A stretch of 10,488 bases of DNA from JANPCX01 sp046049865 (GTDB lineage: Bacteria > Pseudomonadota > Gammaproteobacteria > Burkholderiales > Burkholderiaceae_C), in assembly GCA_046049865.1 (NCBI GenBank), contig JBJOQO010000096.1, forward strand, positions 1 through 10,488, read 5' to 3'. The notes under the pieces were generated by a model. That model was not told the origin of the DNA. It saw only the letters and a program-made list of their open reading frames with translations, and did no database searches. Shown piece after piece: positions 7,210 to 10,488 of the stretch; position 1 is the first letter of the stretch; each line of letters begins with the position of its first letter. A program made the translations under genes and the position numbers.

Positions 7210-7869
7210 ATGACTCTCGCCCTTGAATTCCAACGCGTAGCGCAGATCCGGCGTGCAAGTCTGTACGGAACCGAGAGAGATCCCCAACTCCCAACTCACT
7301 TAGTTGAAGACGCACGCGTTCCCTTCTTGGGCTTCTGCGGTCCCAATTACGAACCTGGGGGCGTCGTTCTTTTGGCGATTAATCCTGGTGGCGGAGGAGA
7401 TGCTTATGTCAGCCGAACACGGGAAGATCAAGTCCTGATTCCGCTAATCGAAGGATTTCTAAAGGCACCAACACCGAAAGTCGAAACAGCGTTTCGTCGA
7501 ATGTGTGACGAATACCAAATGATGGTTCAAACTTGGAACCTGAGAAGAATTCTCGTCCCGACCGTTGAAGCATGCGGAAAGACTCTTGACCAAGTGTGTT
7601 ACCTAAACTGTTTTCCTTATCGTACTGCTGGCGATTTACGACCGTCGGCGGCGGCCCTAGCCACTGCTTGGATCAAGATTACCCAACCAATTATAGATGC
7701 TTTGAAACCCGGAAAGGTTGTGGCGCTAGGCAAAAAGGCTGGTACGGTTGCTGAAGCAAGATATTCTGGCTCCGCATCAATTTATACAGTACCAAGAACC
7801 ATCGGAGACACGCGCATTTCAACTGAAGCCCAAGAAGTACTTTCCAAGATCCGCAGCGGTGCGGCCTAA
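7210..7869 (+). CDS. Cassette 1 hypothetical protein, faintly uracil-DNA-glycosylase-like
   Basis: A 219-residue soluble protein without signal peptide or membrane segments. I do not recognise a named family. Some motifs recall the uracil-DNA glycosylase superfamily: a hydrophobic strand leading to AINPGGGG (56-63), comparable to the catalytic GxNPG-type loop; NCFPYRT (133-139), comparable to the strand that follows; and VVALGKKAG (170-178), comparable to the late strand-loop. The usual His-Pro-Ser-type motif near the end is not evident; the equivalent region would be IYTVPRTIGDTRIS (191-204). The fold suggestion is therefore tentative. The gene has a strong ribosome-binding site, and its TAA stop lies inside the R'' box of the cassette's attC. 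Base composition is visibly more AT-rich than the neighbouring nitrate genes, as expected for a captured cassette. Confidence 0.85.
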   Translation: MTLALEFQRVAQIRRASLYGTERDPQLPTHLVEDARVPFLGFCGPNYEPGGVVLLAINPGGGGDAYVSRTREDQVLIPLIEGFLKAPTPKVETAFRRMCDEYQMMVQTWNLRRILVPTVEACGKTLDQVCYLNCFPYRTAGDLRPSAAALATAWIKITQPIIDALKPGKVVALGKKAGTVAEARYSGSASIYTVPRTIGDTRISTEAQEVLSKIRSGAA

Positions 7870-7975
7870 CCATTCGCTCAACCGGACCCATTGCGGCATG
7901 CGGCTAAAGGCCCGCCATTTCATTCTGGGCCTTTAGCCACATACCGCAACGGTCCGGTTAGCTCAAACGTTAGGC
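7864..7975 (+). other. attC site of cassette 1 (complete, 112 bp)
   Basis: R'' is GCCTAAC (7864-7870) and R' is GTTAGGC (7969-7975), perfect complements. L'' (AACCGGACC, 7880-7888) pairs with L' (GGTCCGGTT, 7951-7959). Internally, TTGCGG (7891-7896) pairs with CCGCAA (7944-7949), and a 12-bp stem GGCTAAAGGCCC (7902-7913) pairs with its complement at 7927-7938. The folded single strand would give the usual attC hairpin. The site looks fully functional. Confidence 0.95.
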
Positions 7976-7983
7976 CTCACAAC

Positions 7984-8343
7984 ATGCACCTCCGCGCCAT
8001 CGTCTCCGCTTCGCCCTGCGACGAGGACCGTGATGACCTGTCGTTCGTCTATGCCTACGACGAGGATCAGAAGTATTGCGTGTCACTCGGGAGGTTCCCG
8101 GACTCGGAAGTCATCGAACTGATGGTCAGTGATCAGTTGACCGTCAAGGTTGCTCAGCTGGCGGTCACCCTCACAGCTCGGAGTCTCATAGTCGAACTTC
8201 CTCCGGCAGTAGCCGCAGCACTGGACGGGAATGTCCGATACGAGATTGAGTTTGTAAACGCCGCAGAGGTAGCGGCTCAACTTCCGGCGGCGCTACAGGC
8301 TGTCTTCAAGGGCAAGCAGGGCCTCGAAGTTGTAGCGGCCTAG
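7984..8343 (+). CDS. Cassette 2 hypothetical protein
   Basis: A 119-residue acidic protein with no recognised family. The N-terminal half (SFVYAYDEDQKYCVSLGRFPDSEVIELMVSDQ) reads as alternating beta strands; the second half has the strand-like VRYEIEFVNAAEVAAQL followed by a likely helix (AAQLPAALQAVFKG). There is no signal peptide or membrane segment. The chosen ATG lies only 8 bases after the cassette's GTTAGGC core and has no clear ribosome-binding site. An in-frame ATG at 7891 would start inside the preceding attC and is unlikely. Codon use looks authentic and the frame fills the cassette, which supports a real gene. Cassettes often carry proteins of unknown function, so no role is proposed. 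Confidence 0.75.
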   Translation: MHLRAIVSASPCDEDRDDLSFVYAYDEDQKYCVSLGRFPDSEVIELMVSDQLTVKVAQLAVTLTARSLIVELPPAVAAALDGNVRYEIEFVNAAEVAAQLPAALQAVFKGKQGLEVVAA

Positions 8344-8395
8344 AGAGCCCGGTCGTGGTGGCCGCCAAGAACTATTCGCTTCGGCACCGAGTGAG

Positions 8396-8517
8396 GCCTA
8401 ACAACTCGTTCAACCGGACCCGCTACGGCAAGCACCGTAAGCCTGGTCCGCGGCACATGGTGCATCATCGCGTACCAGGCTTACGGTGCTTGCCTCCGCG
8501 GGCCGGTTAACTCGAAC
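8396..8517 (+). other. attC site of cassette 2, left part (interrupted before R')
   Basis: R'' is GCCTAAC (8396-8402). L'' TCAACCGGACC (8410-8420) and L' GGCCGGTTAACTCGAAC (8501-8517) match the arms of cassette 1's attC. A perfect 21-bp inverted repeat (8427-8447 with 8474-8494) forms the central stem. The expected GTTAGGC does not follow; the sequence switches to an insertion-sequence end at 8518. The missing R' is found at 10048. Confidence 0.92.
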
Positions 8518-8520
8518 TAC

Positions 8521-8532
8521 AAGGGCTTCCCC
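8521..8532. repeat. IS subterminal inverted repeat, left copy
   Basis: AAGGGCTTCCCC is the complement of the right-end copy at 10029-10041 apart from one missing base. It lies 3 bases inside the left boundary of the element. Confidence 0.8.
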
Positions 8533-8554
8533 ACTTTTGTCAAACATCATCCTG

Positions 8555-8585
8555 CCGTGGTGAATCGCTCAGCGATTGACCACGG
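8555..8585. repeat. Stem-loop near the end of the candidate guide RNA
   Basis: CCGTGGT (8555-8561) and AATCG (8563-8567) pair with CGATT (8573-8577) and ACCACGG (8579-8585). There is one G-G mismatch and a five-base loop. On the transposase strand it follows the guide segments, so it may close or protect the RNA 3' end. Confidence 0.7.
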
Positions 8586-8864
8586 AAATTGATTCCGGTT
8601 TTCCTCTGATGTCTTCGGTGCGGCGAGTCGCTGCGATCAAGCAAAAGGGTGTGGATAGCGAAACTACAAACGGTCATTGATGGCTGCGCAGTGATTGCAA
8701 CCGGACCCTGATGAAAGACGCGCGCCAGGGGCTCCATTCGTTAGTCGAGGCTTAGGCTGATTGCTCAGCGCTGTTGACCTCCTTGAGCTAAACGAGCATT
8801 CCCCAGCGCAGGTCCAAACCTTTTACTCATCAACGACAAGTCATCACACGGTGACATCAACGCT

Positions 8865-8889
8865 TCACTTCAACGCTTTGATGAAGTGA
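8865..8889. repeat. Stem-loop just after the transposase stop codon
   Basis: TCACTTCA (8865-8872) pairs with TGAAGTGA (8882-8889) around a nine-base loop, 8 bases beyond the stop. No T-tract follows on the minus strand, so a terminator is unlikely. It may mark the junction between transposase mRNA and guide RNA. Confidence 0.55.
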
Positions 8890-8896
8890 CCTTGAT

Positions 8897-9922
8897 TCAT
8901 GCGGGCATCTTGAAATTCTCACCCCGCTGCAACATCGCCCAGCACATGCGGGCGTTCTTGGCGGCGACAGCCACCACCGCTTTCCAATACCCCCGGCGCT
9001 CTTGAATTTGAATCGCCCAGCGGCTCACCGGGTCGGTCTTGGCGGTTTTGGTTTTGGCCGCCGCCAGCACCGCTTTGGCTCCCATGATGAGCAGCGTTCG
9101 CAGGTACGCATCCCCGGCCTTGGTGATGCGCCCGAGCCGCTGCTTGCCGCCTGAGCTGTATTGCCCCGGCACCAAACCCAGCCAAGCGCAGAACTGGCGT
9201 CCGCAGCTGAAGTCGTGGCCTTTGCCCACACTGGCCACGATGGCGCTGGCGGTGATCGGACCGACGCCGCCGAGTCGCATCAGTTGCCGGGCTTGCACAT
9301 CTTCCTTGGCGGCTTGCTCAATGTGCTGGTCGTATTCTTTGATGCGTGTATCCAAATGGGTCAACTCACTGAGCATGTCGCCCACCACGGTGTTGCACCA
9401 ACCCGGCAGGTCTTCGAGGTGCTGGTGCGCCTCGCGGCGCACGGTGGCGGCTTTGAGTGGCAGCACGATGCCCAGCTCTGAGAGCAACCCGCGAATGCGG
9501 TTGATCAGCGCGGTGCGCTGCTGCACATAGCCTTGCCTGGCTCGGTGCACAAACAGGCGCGACTGCTGCTCCAAACTTTTAAGTGGCACAAACCGCATGC
9601 TGGGGCGGGTGACGGCTTCGCAGATGGCGGCGGCATCAGCGGCATCGTTCTTACCGCGCTTGCCACTCATCCGGTAGGGTGCGACGAACTTGGGCGCCAT
9701 CAAGCGCACCGTGTGTCCGTACTTCTCAAACTCACGCGCCCAGTGGTGGGCTCCACTACACGCCTCCATGCCAATCAAACAAGGCGGCAACTTGGCCACC
9801 AGCTCCAGCAACTTGCCGCGCGGCACCTCGGGGCGCACCAGCGCAGGCTTGCCGCATTCATCCACACCATGCACCGCAAAAACGCTCTTTGCCAGATCAA
9901 TTCCAACCGTTACGATTGCCAT
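8897..9922 (-). CDS. IS110-family (IS1111 subgroup) transposase/recombinase
   Basis: This 341-residue DEDD/serine recombinase of the IS110 family works with an RNA guide to insert the circular element. The N-terminal RuvC-like domain shows Asp9 (GIDLAKS), Glu53 (GMEACSGAHHWA) and Asp93/Asp96 (KNDAADAA). A helical middle (about 115-210) is followed by the Transposase_20 domain with GVGPITASAIVASVG (219-233), FCAWLGLVPGQYSSGGKQRLGRI (244-266) and AYLRTLLIMGAKAV. Ser256 or Ser257 in the SSGGK motif is the candidate catalytic serine. The start at 9922 is preceded on the minus strand by GGAAGGGGAAG, a strong ribosome-binding site; the upstream in-frame extension to 10045 is noncoding IS end. Length and all domains are intact, so the element may be active. 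Confidence 0.96.
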   Translation of the reverse strand: MAIVTVGIDLAKSVFAVHGVDECGKPALVRPEVPRGKLLELVAKLPPCLIGMEACSGAHHWAREFEKYGHTVRLMAPKFVAPYRMSGKRGKNDAADAAAICEAVTRPSMRFVPLKSLEQQSRLFVHRARQGYVQQRTALINRIRGLLSELGIVLPLKAATVRREAHQHLEDLPGWCNTVVGDMLSELTHLDTRIKEYDQHIEQAAKEDVQARQLMRLGGVGPITASAIVASVGKGHDFSCGRQFCAWLGLVPGQYSSGGKQRLGRITKAGDAYLRTLLIMGAKAVLAAAKTKTAKTDPVSRWAIQIQERRGYWKAVVAVAAKNARMCWAMLQRGENFKMPA

Positions 9923-10037
9923 GACTTCCCCTTCCAGAAAAAGTGAGTTGATGAAAAGATTCGCCTCTCCAGCGTGGCACTTCGTTGCCGTAAACCGCAA
10001 CCCCCACGGGTCGCGGCTCACTTGGGACGGGGAAGTC
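9923..10037 (-). promoter_or_regulatory. Inverted repeat that could mask the transposase ribosome-binding site
   Basis: On the minus strand, GACTTCCCC (10037-10029, part of the terminal repeat) is complementary to GGGGAAGTC (9931-9923), which contains the Shine-Dalgarno sequence directly before the ATG. A transcript entering from outside the element would carry both arms and could hide the start site, while one begun inside the element after 10029 would not. Such protection from read-through is known in IS10 and IS50; here it is inferred. Confidence 0.5.
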
Positions 10038-10041
10038 CCTT
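10029..10041. repeat. IS subterminal inverted repeat, right copy
   Basis: GGGGAAGTCCCTT mirrors the left copy (8521-8532) with one extra base. It lies about 6 bases inside the right boundary. The 3 versus 6-7 base offset matches IS1111-type ends. Confidence 0.8.
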
Positions 10042-10047
10042 TCATTC

Positions 10048-10054
10048 GTTAGGC
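10048..10054 (+). other. attC R' core of cassette 2, displaced by the insertion sequence
   Basis: GTTAGGC here completes the attC site whose left part ends at 8517. It also marks the start of cassette 3 at 10049. It is now next to IS sequence (TTCATTC) and not to L', so the folded attC can no longer form as a compact hairpin. Confidence 0.88.
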
Positions 10055-10068
10055 GTTCCGAGAACCTC

Positions 10069-10461
10069 ATGAGACACACACTCGCTCTTGTCCTCTCAGT
10101 ACTCTCTTCTGGCGTATCCGCTCAGCAAATGGAGCGCTGGCTTCTTCCAGAGCCGGAAGAAATGATGAAGGCAACACAAAGCTTGTGTGCCGACCAAGCG
10201 AAGTCGGCGCTGCTAGCTTGGCACTACAAGAAACAAGGGCGCGCAAAAGAAGAAGTCTTGGCGCTCATCCCTGAGTCGCCCAAGGCCCTTACTTTGCGTA
10301 TCACAAGTGCCATGCGGGAGAACGTCGAAGATGCTTACCTATACCCCGAGCTCTCTCAGTACACCTACTATTCATTTCGTTCTGAGGCGTGGAAGGGTCC
10401 GCCAAAAACAGACGCCATGAGATTGGTTAACCTGAACCAGATCAAGGAGTCCAAGAGATGA
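10069..10461 (+). CDS. Cassette 3 hypothetical secreted protein
   Basis: A 130-residue protein with a clear Sec signal peptide: Arg2-His3, a hydrophobic core (LALVLSVL), and a VSA-Gln cleavage site after residue 18. The mature part is hydrophilic, with a single cysteine (Cys40) in TQSLCADQAKSALLAWHYKKQ, followed by a likely helix and a tyrosine-rich stretch (AYLYPELSQYTYYSF). No family is recognised; a periplasmic location is the only safe inference. It starts 15 bases after the cassette core, with a weak GAGA as ribosome-binding site. Its stop overlaps the next start (ATGA), which suggests a two-gene cassette. Confidence 0.8.
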   Translation: MRHTLALVLSVLSSGVSAQQMERWLLPEPEEMMKATQSLCADQAKSALLAWHYKKQGRAKEEVLALIPESPKALTLRITSAMRENVEDAYLYPELSQYTYYSFRSEAWKGPPKTDAMRLVNLNQIKESKR

Positions 10462-10488
10462 CGGATAGGCAAAGTGAACAAGGCGCAA
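10458..10488 (+). CDS. Start of a second gene in cassette 3 (partial, hypothetical)
   Basis: ATG at 10458 overlaps the preceding stop as ATGA and is preceded by AAGGAG (10444-10449) at 8 bases. Ten codons (MTDRQSEQGA) are open to the edge. The strong ribosome-binding site and overlap support a coupled gene, but too little is visible to name it. Confidence 0.5.
   Translation, partial: MTDRQSEQGA

Larger units (their letters stand above)
8540..8896 (-). ncRNA. Candidate seekRNA/bridge RNA of the IS1111 element (limits approximate)
   Basis: This stretch of more than 350 bases downstream of the transposase has no credible gene. IS1111 elements encode the guide RNA for their recombinase at this position. 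Target guide, in + coordinates: TTAGGC (8752-8757) equals the right half of the target (10049-10054), and TTGAGC (8783-8788) is the reverse complement of the attC left half GCTCAA (7961-7966; partial match to the interrupted attC). A hairpin, GCTGA-TTGC-TCAGC (8756-8769), lies between them. Donor guide: AACTACAA (8662-8669) equals the left IS junction (8515-8522), and ATGAAAG (8711-8717) is the reverse complement of the right IS end (10039-10045). A hairpin at 8671-8703 lies between them. Strong stems flank the region: 8555-8585 and 8865-8889. The matches are short, so the exact ends and guides are inferred. Confidence 0.6.
8518..10047 (-). mobile_element. IS1111-attC group insertion sequence (IS110 family)
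   Basis: An element of about 1530 bp sits exactly between the AAC end of the attC left part and the GTTAGGC core at 10048. Joining the flanks restores CTCGAAC-GTTAGGC, the same layout as in the complete attC (CTCAAAC-GTTAGGC). One base (C at 8517 or 10047) is ambiguous. Inverted repeats are subterminal, 3 bases from the left and about 6 from the right, which is characteristic of the IS1111 subgroup. There is one transposase gene on the minus strand. A long noncoding stretch after it is the expected guide-RNA region. IS1111-attC elements are known to target cassette attC sites at a fixed position and orientation; this assignment rests on the visible ends, target and protein family. No larger target duplication is visible. 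Confidence 0.9.
5886..10488. mobile_element. Chromosomal integron: integrase, attI and cassette array (right end outside window)
   Basis: The platform comprises the integrase gene, its promoter region, an attI site, and three cassettes in the same + orientation: 7186-7969, 7970 to 10048 (interrupted by an insertion sequence), and 10049 onward past the edge. The recombination point is taken as between G and TT in the GTTAGGC cores at 7185, 7969 and 10048. No sulI, qacE or transposon ends are visible, and housekeeping genes lie on the left, so this looks like a resident chromosomal integron and not a clinical class 1 element. The array continues to the right; its size is unknown. Confidence 0.88.

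Noticed and set aside
7861..8517. CRISPR-like repeats
   Set aside because: The repeated blocks are the paired arms of two attC sites, not regularly spaced direct repeats, and no cas gene is present.
8540..8737. 65-codon minus-strand open frame after the transposase gene
   Set aside because: No ribosome-binding site or protein features; the region is the noncoding IS end with hairpins and short matches to the IS ends.
8739..8745. Second attC core (GTTAGTC) inside the insertion sequence, suggesting another cassette
   Set aside because: No R'', L'' or L' arms accompany it; it is better explained as part of the guide-RNA region.
8745..8749. TCGAG as an alternative guide for the left half of the attC target
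   Set aside because: It matches only five bases and lies on the same side of the hairpin as TTAGGC; TTGAGC at 8783-8788 gives a guide-hairpin-guide arrangement consistent with the donor pair.
10068..10077. CATGAGACAC shared with the sequence upstream of the toxin gene (5184-5193)
   Set aside because: A single ten-base match that includes the start codon of the cassette 3 gene; the contexts are otherwise unrelated, so coincidence is likely.

Overview
The window looks like chromosomal DNA of a betaproteobacterium, probably Burkholderiales and possibly Comamonadaceae. The reasons are its high GC content, the codon use of the metabolic genes, and an integron integrase close to IntI1, whose environmental relatives are known from this group. 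No species can be named from the sequence alone.

Bases 1-5101 hold the end of an assimilatory nitrate/nitrite reduction operon, all on the + strand and tightly packed: nirB (3' part only), nirD, nasA and a SUMT-type cobA. NasA reduces nitrate to nitrite, NirBD reduces nitrite to ammonium, and CobA makes the sirohaem precursor that NirB needs. Bases 5238-5751 hold a BrnT-type toxin gene overlapping a small antitoxin-like gene, followed by a possible terminator.

Bases 5886-10488 are an integron platform that continues past the right edge. The integrase gene (minus strand) keeps every catalytic residue of IntI1 and has a divergent promoter overlapped by a LexA box. An attI1-like site follows, ending in a core at 7185-7191. 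Three cassettes follow on the + strand. Cassette 1 carries a 219-aa protein with a faint resemblance to the uracil-DNA glycosylase fold. Cassette 2 carries an unknown 119-aa protein. Cassette 3 carries a 130-aa protein with a signal peptide plus the start of an overlapping second gene.

The attC site of cassette 2 is split by an insertion sequence of about 1530 bp (8518-10047). It has 12-13 bp subterminal inverted repeats and an IS110-family DEDD/serine transposase on the minus strand. Location, target and ends all fit the IS1111-attC group. The roughly 380-bp region after the transposase gene is where IS1111 elements encode their guide RNA (seekRNA or bridge RNA). It contains two bipartite short matches, one to the attC target and one to the IS ends. 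Each pair flanks a small hairpin, and both have the same strand logic. This candidate RNA that directs insertion into integron recombination sites is the most interesting feature of the window.
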